Of a stretch of DNA of 64,000 bases, positions 26,613-37,300 are shown one piece after another. Source of the stretch: an uncultured Bryobacterales bacterium (GTDB lineage: Bacteria; Acidobacteriota; Terriglobia; Bryobacterales; UBA6623). The notes beneath the pieces were generated by a model. It ran no database searches. It was not told the DNA's origin and saw only the letters and a program-made list of their open reading frames with translations. A program made the translations under genes and the position numbers. Position 1 is the stretch's first letter; each line of letters begins with the position of its first letter. The stretch is taken from positions 1 through 64,000 of the forward strand of contig CATOTH010000005.1 of assembly GCA_951813065.1 (NCBI GenBank), read 5' to 3'.

Positions 26613-26893
26613 CTCACCCCACAGCCAGACCTGGTCTTTTCCTCGGATCAGGGCTGACAGAAAGACCAAGCTGGTGTCGCGTCTCTGGGATCTGGGTGTA
26701 CAATCTTCCCCCAAACGAGACCTCTTGAGGGCGCTTAGGAACCGGTTGTCCGATGGGACCCGGTAGGCCACTCGGTAACCCCAGTCCTTGGGGCACCGCA
26801 GTCGGCGCCGTGCAACGTTCGATCGCCGAGGCCATGCGAACGGCGCTCCCCCGCCGCCCTAGAGGCACCCAAACAGATCAGGAGGCAACCCTC

Positions 26894-28129
<1,236 letters not shown>

Positions 28130-29012
28130 CCCGCGCCCCGGTCTCGAACTACGGCGTTCAACCAACTCACGACCCGCGCACTGTAGGGCAACTCGCACTC
28201 GTCTGGCCGACGAATTGGAATGACACGCCAGCTCATCCTGTCTTCCCTGCTCCACTCGCAGGTTCTGATGCTCGATCGCCACTTCCGGCAACTCTTCGCG
28301 GAATCCCCATTGGGGTCATCTCTACGTGCGTACCGCGAAGTCACCGGCCCAGATCTTCTTGCACGGTACCTCCGGGAACTTCAGCAAGATGTTCACATTG
28401 GCCGCAACAGAGTGGAAGTTCTCGAATAGCTCCAACTGGCTCTCCCGGTATCTGAGGCCCCTGGGGACGATCTCGTTCCTCATCACGATGACCATCACGG
28501 CAGCCACACTGACACTTTCAATGTCACCGCAGATCTTCACTGTTGGATGCACAAGCGACGTGGCAATTTGACTAATCGATATCATCCCGTTTGCAATCCG
28601 GGCGGGGCCGGCGGCGAGGCCCCTGCATCAATGCCCGATAATTGCCGACGGTGTGCTCACTGATGAAGCATTCGGACCGAAGAAGACCGAGATCCCGGCA
28701 TCCGATTGGGCCCTTGGGCGCGGTCGAGCCGGTACCCTCGTGTCCAACGGAGTGAAGATCGCCGGTTCACGTGGAGTTGCCGTTGTCGGACGCCGCCACG
28801 GGTCGGTGCAGTACTACGGAGCACGGTGGGCGCAATGATCGTGGTGGCAGACTTGATGCCGATGCCGTTGTCCTGAGGAACTAGATTCGCCAGGACGCCC
28901 TCGGTGCATGCGTCCAGCACGGTGATTGTGCGGAAGGACCGGTCGTTGTGGATACCGTGGTGAGCGAAGTCATCATCTTGACATCAACTAGTTAGCACAT
29001 CATGATGTCTAG
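28130..29012. other. long non-coding or degenerate region
   Basis: About 880 bp without an identifiable gene. The part 28330-28580 is noticeably more AT-rich and holds open frames of about 80 codons on both strands, neither resembling a known family. A short IS3-like relic lies near its right end. Confidence 0.4.
28880..28985 (-). pseudogene. relic of an IS3-type transposase catalytic core
   Basis: The minus strand reads DDFAHHGIHNDRSFRTITVL then DACTEGVLANL. This resembles the segment around the first catalytic Asp and the 'RxFRxLTVxDxxxRECL' motif of IS3-family OrfB. Flanking sequence does not extend the match convincingly, so only a trace is left. Confidence 0.35.
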
Positions 29013-29273
29013 ATGAGGACGACATTGACTCTTGACGACGATGTGGCGGACTACTTGAAGGCGCAGAGTCGCCTGCATGGCAGGCCATTCAAGCAGGTGG
29101 TGAACGACGTCTTGCGACGCGGCATGGCACCCAGACGACAGGGGCTGGAACCGCCGACGTTTCGGGTCGTTCCCAATCGCAGCGGGCTGGTCCCGGGTGT
29201 CGATCCGCTCAGACTCAACCAACTGAACGATCAACTGGAGGCGGAGGACTTCGCCGCGGAGAGCGGGCGGTGA
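29013..29273 (+). CDS. vapB: VapB-type ribbon-helix-helix antitoxin
   Basis: The 86-residue protein begins MRTTLTLDDDVADYLKAQSR, the N-terminal strand and helix of a ribbon-helix-helix repressor. PFKQVVNDVLRRGM follows. The C-terminal half, rich in Pro and acidic residues, would bind the toxin. Its stop overlaps the start of the PIN gene by 4 bases. Autorepression of the pair is expected from the family. Confidence 0.85.
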   Translation: MRTTLTLDDDVADYLKAQSRLHGRPFKQVVNDVLRRGMAPRRQGLEPPTFRVVPNRSGLVPGVDPLRLNQLNDQLEAEDFAAESGR

Positions 29274-29695
29274 TCGTGCCGGACACCAACCTGCTGGTCT
29301 ATGCCTACAACACTGGCACACCACTTCACGAGGCAGCTCGCGAGTGGTGGGAAGGCCTGGTCAACGGTGCGGAGAGAGTCGGCGTGCCGTGGGTGGTATC
29401 GACTGGATTCATACGACTGATGACGCATCCTCGGGTACTGACGTCTCCCATATCCTCGGCCGAAGCGGTCGATCACGTAAGGAACTGGTTTCGGTACGGG
29501 CATGTTGCGCCGATCAATCCTGGCAGCGAGCACCTGACGCATGTCCAGCGGAATCTCGATGCTGCCGGAGTCGGCGCCAGCCTTGTAACTGACGCTCACA
29601 TCGCGGCACTAGCCATCGAGTACCAGGCAGAGGTCCATTCCAACGACTCCGATTTCAACCGGTTCCCCGGTCTGCGGTGGCGCAACCCGCTCTGA
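29270..29695 (+). CDS. vapC: VapC-type PIN toxin
   Basis: The product has 141 residues, starts at GTG and is coupled to the antitoxin. The motifs VPDTNLLVYAYN, STGFIRLMTHPRVL, VTDAHIAALAIEYQAEVHSN and DSDFNRFPGLRWRNPL define the TIGR00028-like (Mycobacterium-type) PIN subfamily. The Asp residues of PDTN, TDAH and DSDF are kept. It is likely an active RNase toxin. Confidence 0.88.
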   Translation: MIVPDTNLLVYAYNTGTPLHEAAREWWEGLVNGAERVGVPWVVSTGFIRLMTHPRVLTSPISSAEAVDHVRNWFRYGHVAPINPGSEHLTHVQRNLDAAGVGASLVTDAHIAALAIEYQAEVHSNDSDFNRFPGLRWRNPL

Positions 29696-29838
29696 CCTGA
29701 CCATGGCTCCGAACCGGGCTGGTGCTGCTAACTCGGACTGTCTGGGGAGTCAACTTGTATTCCGCGCACGTCGGGACAGCAGCAACCTCTCTTAAGAAAC
29801 AACTGCTACTCCGCCCTGCCGGGCAATTGCCTGCAAGA

Positions 29839-31329
29839 TTAGCGCCCCGAATCGCCGGCAGTCACTCGCGAAAGGCGCCAGAGACTCCACATCAAGTCGT
29901 CCCCACCCAGGTAGGAACTGTAAAACTCCGGGAACGGGGAGCCGTCCAGGAGCTCGGGACCCCGGTCAATCGAGCGTGGCAGGGGGGAATCGCCGGGGAG
30001 GAACAGGTCGACCGCTTCCCGTGCCCGGGCATTGGCAGCATCGAGGTACGTGCGGGCCCGTGGTCCCTGTGTGATTGACCACGCCAGCAGGAGCACTTCG
30101 ATGGCATCGGCGGACTGCTCGGGAATCCGGCCCGCCTGCGTGACGTCGGCAACCTCCTCGCCCAAAGTCCTGGGCGGAATAGGCTTGAGGTAACGATCCG
30201 CAGTTCGCAAGAAGTTCTGCACGTAAGTCGGGCCAGCAGCGTGATTCGCTTGGGCCCGGCGAATGGCATCGAGTGGATGGATGTACCGCCAGGACATCGC
30301 GATCGCCTGGTCCTGCCGAGCGGCCAGCTGTCGCATGCGGTTCGAGAGTCTCGGCAGACGCCTTTCCAGACGCTCCGCAGCTGCCTCGAGGTCGACTGCC
30401 AGCGACGCCACTTGACGGGGGTTGAAGAAGAAAGTCTGTTTCTCGAGATAGGCCGCGAACCCATGCTCGTCGGTCTGCCGCTCAAGGGCGGTGATGAACC
30501 TCTCTAGGCGGGGCAACATGAACCTGGGGAATTCGTCATCGACGGTAGTTGCCAGCGCGGTCGACCAGAGGTCGATGTAGTAGCCGCCATGCCTCGGGAA
30601 CATCCCGAACTCGGCCCATTCGGCCTCGGCGGGCCGGGAGAAGCTGAACAGGGGGGTGTGCCGGCCGTACCGCAGGCGCTCGCCGGTCTCGTTCACGCCC
30701 CCGATCCACAGCCTCCGGCTAAGATTCTCCAGAACGGTCCATTCACTTGGCTGGGGCTTGGGTTGCAGGACCATGAAGCGGTCCCAGAGAGGCCACCTGC
30801 TGTCGAACTCGTGTTTTCCGTCGAAGGCGTAGCCGTAGTCGGCTCGCTCCCGGCGGAAATCCCAGCCCGAATGCTCGCCCCAGGGGAGCAGCCCGTTATG
30901 CAACGGGGCATTCGCCAGAAACCAGGACAGCGACGCATCGGCAGCCTCCGCGTAGCGAGTATCGCCGGTATCGCGACTGATCTCGTAGAGCAGTTGGTAG
31001 AGCCCGGCATCGGCCGCGACGTCCCCGCCCCGGTAGGTGATCTTGTGAGCACGATTGTTGCCCTTGTAGATGTTGGGAAGGTTCTGCACGTGCATCCGGT
31101 TCACGCCGCGAGATTCGACCGGGAACACCGCGTCGGGCAAGAGTTCGGCTGGACTCGCCCGCAGCAGCATCGAAGCGAACTGTGGGCTGTGCTCGCGGCC
31201 CCAGCGGTCTGTCCCCTGGGTGATCATCGCGTCGGCAAAGCGGCGCGCTAGCTCGGCATAGCCTGGCTCTGCGGCGGGCAGGACGGGAGCCTGCGCCAGA
31301 ATCGCAAGGAGTGTCATCAGGCGCGTCAT
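29839..31329 (-). CDS. exported predicted alpha-toroid carbohydrate-active protein
   Basis: The start at 31329 is preferred because GGAG lies 8 bases upstream and a signal peptide follows at once (MTRLMTLLAILAQAPVLPAA). The ~496-residue mature-like part is helical. Aromatic and charged motifs such as GNNRAHKITYRGGD, LPWGEHSGWDF and HEFDSRWPLWDRF resemble glycan-active alpha/alpha-toroid proteins, e.g. pectate-lyase-like or six-hairpin glycosidases. I cannot assign a CAZy family. The neighbouring ThuA gene on the same strand, 130 bp upstream, suggests a shared sugar-related role. Confidence 0.55.
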   Translation of the reverse strand: MTRLMTLLAILAQAPVLPAAEPGYAELARRFADAMITQGTDRWGREHSPQFASMLLRASPAELLPDAVFPVESRGVNRMHVQNLPNIYKGNNRAHKITYRGGDVAADAGLYQLLYEISRDTGDTRYAEAADASLSWFLANAPLHNGLLPWGEHSGWDFRRERADYGYAFDGKHEFDSRWPLWDRFMVLQPKPQPSEWTVLENLSRRLWIGGVNETGERLRYGRHTPLFSFSRPAEAEWAEFGMFPRHGGYYIDLWSTALATTVDDEFPRFMLPRLERFITALERQTDEHGFAAYLEKQTFFFNPRQVASLAVDLEAAAERLERRLPRLSNRMRQLAARQDQAIAMSWRYIHPLDAIRRAQANHAAGPTYVQNFLRTADRYLKPIPPRTLGEEVADVTQAGRIPEQSADAIEVLLLAWSITQGPRARTYLDAANARAREAVDLFLPGDSPLPRSIDRGPELLDGSPFPEFYSSYLGGDDLMWSLWRLSRVTAGDSGR

Positions 31330-31483
31330 CTCGGGGCGATCTCCAGACTCCATTCAATGGCTCTCTCATGCTAGCTGCTCACAATACCGGCATTTCTCGC
31401 CAAGCCGGGGGTCGCCTCGACGAAAGCTCCAAGAGGGGACGGGCAACACAACTCGTGCGGAGTACCCCGCAGCTGGCCCGGGC

Positions 31484-32368
31484 CTACCGACTCCGCGGAA
31501 TGAACTCGACGGACTCCGGATTGAAGGCACCCAAATCCGGCCGCTCGGTTTCGACCCCCGCGGGGGGCACCTCCAGCTTTGCGGTCCACACGATTCCGTT
31601 CAGGATGAACCGGCGCAAGTCGTCGTTGCTCCAGTTCTTGTAGAAGTGTGGCATCACGATACCGAAGCCGCGTCCCCCGTCGGTCCTCTCAACACCCCAC
31701 GCGACGATCTCACTCATCGGAGAATCGGGCGGAAGCATCGATGTCGCCAGGGCCGTCACGTTCGGCGCTAGGCGATTGCCGGGACCACCGAAGTAGTTAT
31801 TGATGTAGGGTTCGTCGTGGAGGGTGAAGCTATTCCATCCGCGCGAGACGGGGTGGTCGGGAGCAGCGACCTCGATCCTGGCTTCGGGGTAAACCCTTGC
31901 GATCGATTGGTGGTGAGGACACGAGCGATTGGCGAAGTAGCCGCCCATCCAGCGCAAGAGGGGATGATCCCCGTCGGGCTTGACGTCCCCGCCGAGGAGT
32001 CCCGTCGCGTAGTGCAAGCACACGATTCCGCATCCGCGGTCCATCATCTCCGCGAGGTCTGCGAGGTTGCGTGCAGGGTTCTCGAAGCGATTGGCCGGGA
32101 ACGTGTCGCCAATGAAGACCACTGTCGACGCCGAGTCGCGCAACGCCTTGTCCTGCGGCCATTCGTAGACGAGGTCCGTCCGGACGCCGGCAACGTTTCT
32201 CGTCTCTTGGAGGGCAGCTTGCAGTAGGCGTCCGCCGGCGGCAGCCTCGTGCGAGCCGGGCGGATGCTTGCTCGGACCCACGACGACCAAGATTCGGGTC
32301 TCATCGGCCGCTTGAAGGAGCGGACCCGCGATTGCGAAGAGGATCAAGTACACCAAGCCAGGAATCAT
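31484..32368 (-). CDS. exported ThuA-domain protein
   Basis: The 294-residue protein has a signal peptide (LVYLILFAIAGPLLQAA) and a ThuA/class I glutamine-amidotransferase-like fold. Motifs are RILVVVGPSKHPPGSHE, VVFIGDTFP, GCGIVCLHYATG, DHPLLRWMGGYF, HPVSRGW and GRGFGIVMPHFYKNW. ThuA-like proteins occur widely with sugar-degradation genes and take part in disaccharide processing in rhizobia. The precise reaction is unknown. It precedes the alpha-toroid gene on the same strand. Confidence 0.82.
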   Translation of the reverse strand: MIPGLVYLILFAIAGPLLQAADETRILVVVGPSKHPPGSHEAAAGGRLLQAALQETRNVAGVRTDLVYEWPQDKALRDSASTVVFIGDTFPANRFENPARNLADLAEMMDRGCGIVCLHYATGLLGGDVKPDGDHPLLRWMGGYFANRSCPHHQSIARVYPEARIEVAAPDHPVSRGWNSFTLHDEPYINNYFGGPGNRLAPNVTALATSMLPPDSPMSEIVAWGVERTDGGRGFGIVMPHFYKNWSNDDLRRFILNGIVWTAKLEVPPAGVETERPDLGAFNPESVEFIPRSR

Positions 32369-32488
32369 CGCGCAAATCCTACCATCAATCTGTCAAATTC
32401 GGGAGCCGTAGCATTCGGGTGATCTTGTCTCGATCCGTCAAGTGGGAGGTCGAATCAGGGAGCAACGAGTGCCCCGGGGGCGCTCCGG

Positions 32489-32625
32489 GTCGGTAAGGCG
32501 CACGGGCTGCTCACTTCTCACTGCTCGAACGGGAATGTGCTGGAGGCTCCGTCCGTGGACGGCGAGAAACACGGCACACAGGTCTGGCGGTCGCCGAACG
32601 GGGAGGTCTACGGTACATTGGGGTC
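32489..32625 (+). pseudogene. relic of a MORN-like repeat protein
   Basis: One frame reads VGKAHGLLTSHCSNGNVLEA, PSVDGEKHGTQVWRSPNGEV. This is the 'HGxxxxxxxNGxVxEGPxVDGxxHGTWVxRxxNGxV' periodicity of MORN-type repeats. There is no start and the frame breaks before the Cache gene at 32757. It is probably the remains of a gene truncated by rearrangement. Confidence 0.5.
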
Positions 32626-32756
32626 TGCGCCGAAGAGCAGGAATAGGACCCTCGCTTTCGGTGCCCATGGCGCCGACCAGTCAAGGCGGCAAGACCACCA
32701 GCTGGGTGCGTGAACCGGTACCCGAATCGGTCAAGCGCAAGATCGGAAGGAAAAGT

Positions 32757-34655
32757 ATGTCAAGATTCTACGGTTTCTTGGTCGGGTTGGCCCTTGTTGC
32801 CACTTCGACCGTGCCCGCGGCGGCAAGCAGCCACGCTAGCTGCTCGGATCACAGGATCTCCGCGAAGGCTGTCGCCACGACCGGCGACATCCGGGCGTTC
32901 GTGCGGTGCGCGGCCGAATACGTGCTCGAGCACGGCACTGAGGAAGCACGGCGAGCGTTCAACGAGGACGAGCGCTGGCACTACGGACCGGTATACGTCT
33001 TCGTCGACGGCCTCGCGGAATCCGGGGAGGATTCGGTGACCTTTGTGTTCCCTCCGGACCCCTCGCGCGAAGGCAGCCCATGGGGGACATCGATTGACAG
33101 CTTCGGAACGGACTATTTCTTCGAGTTGCACCGCATCCTGTCAGTCGTGGATTCCGGTTGGATCTACTACGCCTTTACCAATCCAGCGACAGGACGCGAC
33201 GAGCCGAAGAGTTCCTACGTGATGGAAATCGATTGGGACGGCAACCGAGCGGCGATCGGGGCCGGCCTCTACGCAAGCGACCTGCCAGGCACGTGCAACG
33301 ACGACGAAGTGAACGCCGCCACCCTTTCCGCCGAGCCAACCGATAGGAATCTGCAGGGCCTCGTCCGGTGTGCCGCGCTAATGGTGGAGTCGGAAGGCTA
33401 TTTCGCCCGGCACCAACTCGAAGGGAATCCGCAGTGGAGCGATGGCTCGAGCTATGTGTTCGTGATGGACATGATGGGCAACCAAGTGATGTCCTCCAGC
33501 AGGGTGCGGCTGAACGGGAACGCGCTTCATGAATGGGGTGGAGGAAACCGGCCCGCCGCTCTCGGAGGTCGCGACGTGGTGTCGATCGGGGACTCCTTCG
33601 GGGAATCGTTCACCTATTACCAGAGCTTCAATCCGCTCATCGGTCGGCGGCAGCAAAAGGTTGGCATGCTCAAGCGCGTGGTGGCGCAGGGCGTGCCTGT
33701 ACTGGTCGGGTCCGGTTACTACGTAACGCCGGAACGATCGGAGGCACGCGGGGATTGCTCCGACAACATCATCACGGCCGCCGCAGTTCGAACGCGGAGA
33801 GACATCCGGGCGTTGGTGAATTGCGCGGCGGAGTATATAGCGGCTAATGGCCCGGAGGAAGCGTACCGGTCATTTCACGAAGACCAGCGGTGGGATGATC
33901 GGGCGCATTACGTATGGGTGCGGTTGCTCGAACAGGCAGGGGAAAGATCACGGCTTGTTGCGTACCCGCCGGACCGGAGCCGCGAGGGGATTCCTGGAGC
34001 GTCAATCCATGAGGTCTCGGAGAGTCTGTTTGCCGACACCTTACGGGAGGTGCACCGCATCGCCGAAGCCGTTGGCGAGGGCTGGATTCATCACAACTTC
34101 ATCAATCGCGAAACCGGTACGGTCGAGCCAAAGAGTTCGTACATCATCGAGACCGAGTGGAACGGGCACCGCGCGGTCGTGGGTGCTGGAATATTGGAGC
34201 AGGACCTGCCGGGCACATGCCATCGGGAGCAGGTGAATGCGGCCTCTCTCGAGGCCAACCCGAGCGAATCGAGCCTGCAAGAGTTCGTGCGCTGCGCCGC
34301 CGCCCAGGCGGAGACCTTGGGATTCTTCGCGGGGCCGGTCTACCGCAGCGATTCGCGCTGGTACAGCGGACCGATCCAAGTCATTGGAGTCAACGCAGCC
34401 ACGAGAGAGGTCGAATTCAGCGGAACGCAATACGATCGTTCGTTTACGGAGTTCGTCGACGATGCGTTCGCCGGACGAGATGTCATTGCAATCGTTGAGA
34501 CTTTCGGAGAGGCATACTGGTACTACCTGCAGCCCGATCAGACTTCAGGCAGGATGGTGCCGCAGGTTGCTTTCGTGAAGCGTGTCTTGGTGCAAGGAGT
34601 GCCTTTGCTGATTGGCTCGGCCTATCAACTTCAATTCTTGTCCAACGCCCCCTAG
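32757..34655 (+). CDS. secreted four-unit Cache protein
   Basis: The ATG at 32757 follows GGAAGG and starts a signal peptide (FYGFLVGLALVATSTVPAAA); the product is 632 residues. It consists almost entirely of four Cache units in A-B-A-B order. A-units show WHYGPVYVFVDGL, FPPDPSREGS and GWIYYAFTNPATG...EPKSSYV. B-units show SYVFVMDMMGNQ and KRVVAQGVPVLVGSGYY. Cysteines are spaced C-x21-C in A-units and C-x24-C in B-units, as in the fusion protein at 3444. The second A-unit is the most diverged (RAHYVWVRLL). It ends right after the last unit, with no anchor or fused effector. A soluble ligand-binding role outside the cytoplasm is inferred. Confidence 0.87.
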   Translation: MSRFYGFLVGLALVATSTVPAAASSHASCSDHRISAKAVATTGDIRAFVRCAAEYVLEHGTEEARRAFNEDERWHYGPVYVFVDGLAESGEDSVTFVFPPDPSREGSPWGTSIDSFGTDYFFELHRILSVVDSGWIYYAFTNPATGRDEPKSSYVMEIDWDGNRAAIGAGLYASDLPGTCNDDEVNAATLSAEPTDRNLQGLVRCAALMVESEGYFARHQLEGNPQWSDGSSYVFVMDMMGNQVMSSSRVRLNGNALHEWGGGNRPAALGGRDVVSIGDSFGESFTYYQSFNPLIGRRQQKVGMLKRVVAQGVPVLVGSGYYVTPERSEARGDCSDNIITAAAVRTRRDIRALVNCAAEYIAANGPEEAYRSFHEDQRWDDRAHYVWVRLLEQAGERSRLVAYPPDRSREGIPGASIHEVSESLFADTLREVHRIAEAVGEGWIHHNFINRETGTVEPKSSYIIETEWNGHRAVVGAGILEQDLPGTCHREQVNAASLEANPSESSLQEFVRCAAAQAETLGFFAGPVYRSDSRWYSGPIQVIGVNAATREVEFSGTQYDRSFTEFVDDAFAGRDVIAIVETFGEAYWYYLQPDQTSGRMVPQVAFVKRVLVQGVPLLIGSAYQLQFLSNAP

Positions 34656-34928
34656 GGTGGCCGCTGTAGGTCGCCTGCCCGTCCTCGAGGCTCCCCGGCA
34701 TCACCTCGGTATCCCCAAGGCCCGCTGCTTCCGGCATCTCCAGGTAGACGCGCGGCGCGGCCTGCTCGCCCACTTCACCATCCGCACGTGTCCGCCCATC
34801 TCGGATGTGCACTGTTGCGGATCGTTGGGGAAGCTACGAGAAGGTGGACACTTGGGAGTGCGGCAGGTGGCGGTGCCAGAAGGGTGCTGGTCGAAGGCCG
34901 CCTCGAGTTCGGCAGTTGAAGGCAGACC

Positions 34929-35315
34929 ATGCAGACCATAAGACTACCCGAGGATTACGACACGCTGGCGCCGGATGGTTCGGAAATCCGCATTCTTGCA
35001 GCGACCGGAGGGGGGAGCATGGTGCACTGCTCGCTGCCTCCCGGGCAGACCTCGCTGGCAGTGGCTCATAGGACGGTGGAAGAGGTCTGGTATTTCCTCG
35101 CCGGGCGAGGGGAAGTTTGGCGCAAGCTCGGCGAGCGGGAGGAGGTCGTCGAGGTTTCTCCCGGCGCTTCCCTCTCAATTCCCCTTGGCGCTCACTTCCA
35201 GTTCCGGAACACAGGGGATACACCATTGCGGTTCGTGCTAACTACGATTCCGCCTTGGCCCGGCACTGAAGAAGCCTACCGTGTTCCTGGCTATTGGCCG
35301 ACGAAGGCGGATTGA
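34929..35315 (+). CDS. small cupin-domain protein
   Basis: The 128-residue protein is a single cupin barrel: LPPGQTSLAVAHRTVEEVWY carries the H and E of motif 1, followed by GRGEVW. GASLSIPLGAHFQFRNTGD carries the late His of motif 2. Such one-domain cupins bind a metal and act as isomerases, dioxygenases or sensors. The function cannot be read from sequence. It has no signal peptide and no clear operon partner. Confidence 0.8.
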   Translation: MQTIRLPEDYDTLAPDGSEIRILAATGGGSMVHCSLPPGQTSLAVAHRTVEEVWYFLAGRGEVWRKLGEREEVVEVSPGASLSIPLGAHFQFRNTGDTPLRFVLTTIPPWPGTEEAYRVPGYWPTKAD

Positions 35316-35625
35316 TTCGCAGGGGAGCCTTCGTGGGTGAGAACATGACCCTCCGGAAGCGCTCTCTGGCGCATTGAGTGGGCTCGCCGCCACTCAACAT
35401 CGCGAAGTGCGCGACCTGTTCGACCACCTGGCCTGAAGCAATCCAAACGGCCCCGAGATGAGCAACCTCAACGTTGGTGAAATCAACAGGGCCTTCGGCG
35501 AGTCCGCAATACCCTTGGACTTAAAGCTTGAATGCTGAACGATGTCAATCGCGGGGCGGCTTTGGTACCCTTCAAGCCTTGCTGCCGGCGGCTGGCAGAC
35601 TCCAGAACGCGTAGGAGGCAAATCG
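35316..35625. other. intergenic region before the sulfatase gene
   Basis: No gene recognised. The sulfatase ribosome site (AGGAGG) lies at its right end. Confidence 0.4.
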
Positions 35626-37083
35626 ATGAATCATCTGCATCGGCTGTTCCGCAATGCGATCCTCCTTGCCGTAGCCCTCGCAACAACAGCTGCCGCACGG
35701 GATGGCGGCCAGCATCCGAACATCGTGATCATCCTCTCAGACGACCTCGGTTTCGGCAGTTTGAACAGCTATGGAGCCGACGAGCAGCATATCCGGACGC
35801 CAAACATCGACCGTCTGGCCAGGGAGGGGCGACACTTCACCGACGCCAACGCACCGTCGTCGGTCTGTACGCCGACGCGCTATGGTCTGCTCACAGGCCG
35901 CTACTGCTGGCGCACGTCGTTGCGGCACGGTGTCCTGGGCATCACGTCACCGTTGCACGTCGAGACCAGTCGACTGACAATCGCGTCGCTGCTCAAGTCG
36001 GTTGGATTTCGCACGGCGGCGATCGGGAAATGGCACCTCGGCTACGGGACCGGTCGGACTGACTACACGAAGTCACTCGATCCCGGCCCGCTGGACGTCG
36101 GCTTCGACTACCACTTCGGCGTGCCCCAGAACCACGGTGATGCGACTGGCATCTACGTACGCAACCGGAAAGCCGTTGGTCTGCGTTCCAGCCGTGTCAA
36201 ACCGTTCGGAGAGACACCCTATGGCCGGCAGTTCCTGGGGTTTGACGCGCCGCACCGGGTGGACGAGAACGTGATGCGCGAGTTGACGACCGAAGCCGTG
36301 GATTGGCTTCGAACGCAGGACCCGGGGACGCCGTTCTTTCTTTACTTCGCTCCGGTAGCCATCCATTTCCCATACACTCCCTCGGAAGATTCGAAGGGCA
36401 AGAGCGGCGTCGGAGTATACGGCGACTGGGTCCATGAATTGGACCTCTCCGTGGGACATATCATCCACGCCCTGGACGAACTCCGTCTTGCCGACGATAC
36501 GTTGCTGATCTTCACGAGCGACAATGGCGGCGTTCTGCTCACCGACGGTGACCGCCCGGAAGCAGCGGCTTACAGGGCGGGCCTGCATGTGAACGGCGAG
36601 TGGCGTGGCCGCAAGCACAGCATCTATGAAGGCGGCTTTCGCGTGCCGTTCATCGTTCGCTGGCCGGGCAAGGTCCCCCCCAGAACGGCCAGTATGGAAA
36701 CCATCAGCCTGGTTGACATCTTCGCCACGGTAGCGGCGGTGGTTGGCGAATCGCTCCCGCCGGCGGAAGAAGCCGCCGGGGACAGTTTCAATGTCTTGCC
36801 TGCCTTCCTTGGCCAGTCCTCTCCTGAACCGCTCCGTCCTTCCATGATTGTCCATAGCGTCGACGGTAATTTCGCAATCCGCGAGGAGCGCTGGAAGTAC
36901 GTCGAAGGCAAAGCGAGTCCTACGGTCAGGCGCGTATCGCGTCCGGACGAACTCGGCCCGCAACTCTACAATCTTCTTGACGACTCAGGCGAGCGAGAGA
37001 ACCAAGTGGGCGCCCATCCGAGCATCGCGGAGCGCCTCGCCGGCTTGCTGGAGACGTATCGGAGGCAGGGATATTCGCGCTGA
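35626..37083 (+). CDS. exported type I (formylglycine) sulfatase
   Basis: AGGAGG precedes the ATG at 35626, and a signal peptide follows (LFRNAILLAVALATTAAA); the product is 485 residues. NIVIILSDDLGFGSL holds the first metal Asp pair (D39, D40). C81-T-P-T-R is the formylglycine core motif within SSVCTPTRYGLLTGRY. AAIGKWHLGY and FTSDNGG are the other family hallmarks. Type I sulfatases hydrolyse sulfate esters of glycans, and the modifying enzyme must be encoded elsewhere. With the PL8 lyases nearby it may desulfate a glycosaminoglycan-like polymer. Confidence 0.88.
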   Translation: MNHLHRLFRNAILLAVALATTAAARDGGQHPNIVIILSDDLGFGSLNSYGADEQHIRTPNIDRLAREGRHFTDANAPSSVCTPTRYGLLTGRYCWRTSLRHGVLGITSPLHVETSRLTIASLLKSVGFRTAAIGKWHLGYGTGRTDYTKSLDPGPLDVGFDYHFGVPQNHGDATGIYVRNRKAVGLRSSRVKPFGETPYGRQFLGFDAPHRVDENVMRELTTEAVDWLRTQDPGTPFFLYFAPVAIHFPYTPSEDSKGKSGVGVYGDWVHELDLSVGHIIHALDELRLADDTLLIFTSDNGGVLLTDGDRPEAAAYRAGLHVNGEWRGRKHSIYEGGFRVPFIVRWPGKVPPRTASMETISLVDIFATVAAVVGESLPPAEEAAGDSFNVLPAFLGQSSPEPLRPSMIVHSVDGNFAIREERWKYVEGKASPTVRRVSRPDELGPQLYNLLDDSGERENQVGAHPSIAERLAGLLETYRRQGYSR

Positions 37084-37300
37084 AGTTGATACGAACGTAG
37101 TCCGGCCCGAGACGCCGGACACATCCCGTCTTGTGTGGGTCATCGGACCTCAGACTGGCCTAGCCGGGGCGGCGTCCGGCGGCAAGGCCGCGACAACCTG
37201 AACGGTCCACTTGCTGAACCCTGAGAATGTATATTGTAGGCCGACTTCGCGCGGTCGCGGGTGTGTGCCCGGGGTCGTCGCGTGGCTCGGAGGTGAATTA

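Noticed and set aside
28330..28580. AT-richer stretch with ~80-codon frames on both strands as a possible gene
   Set aside because: Neither product resembles a known family and no ribosome site is evident; kept only as an unexplained region.
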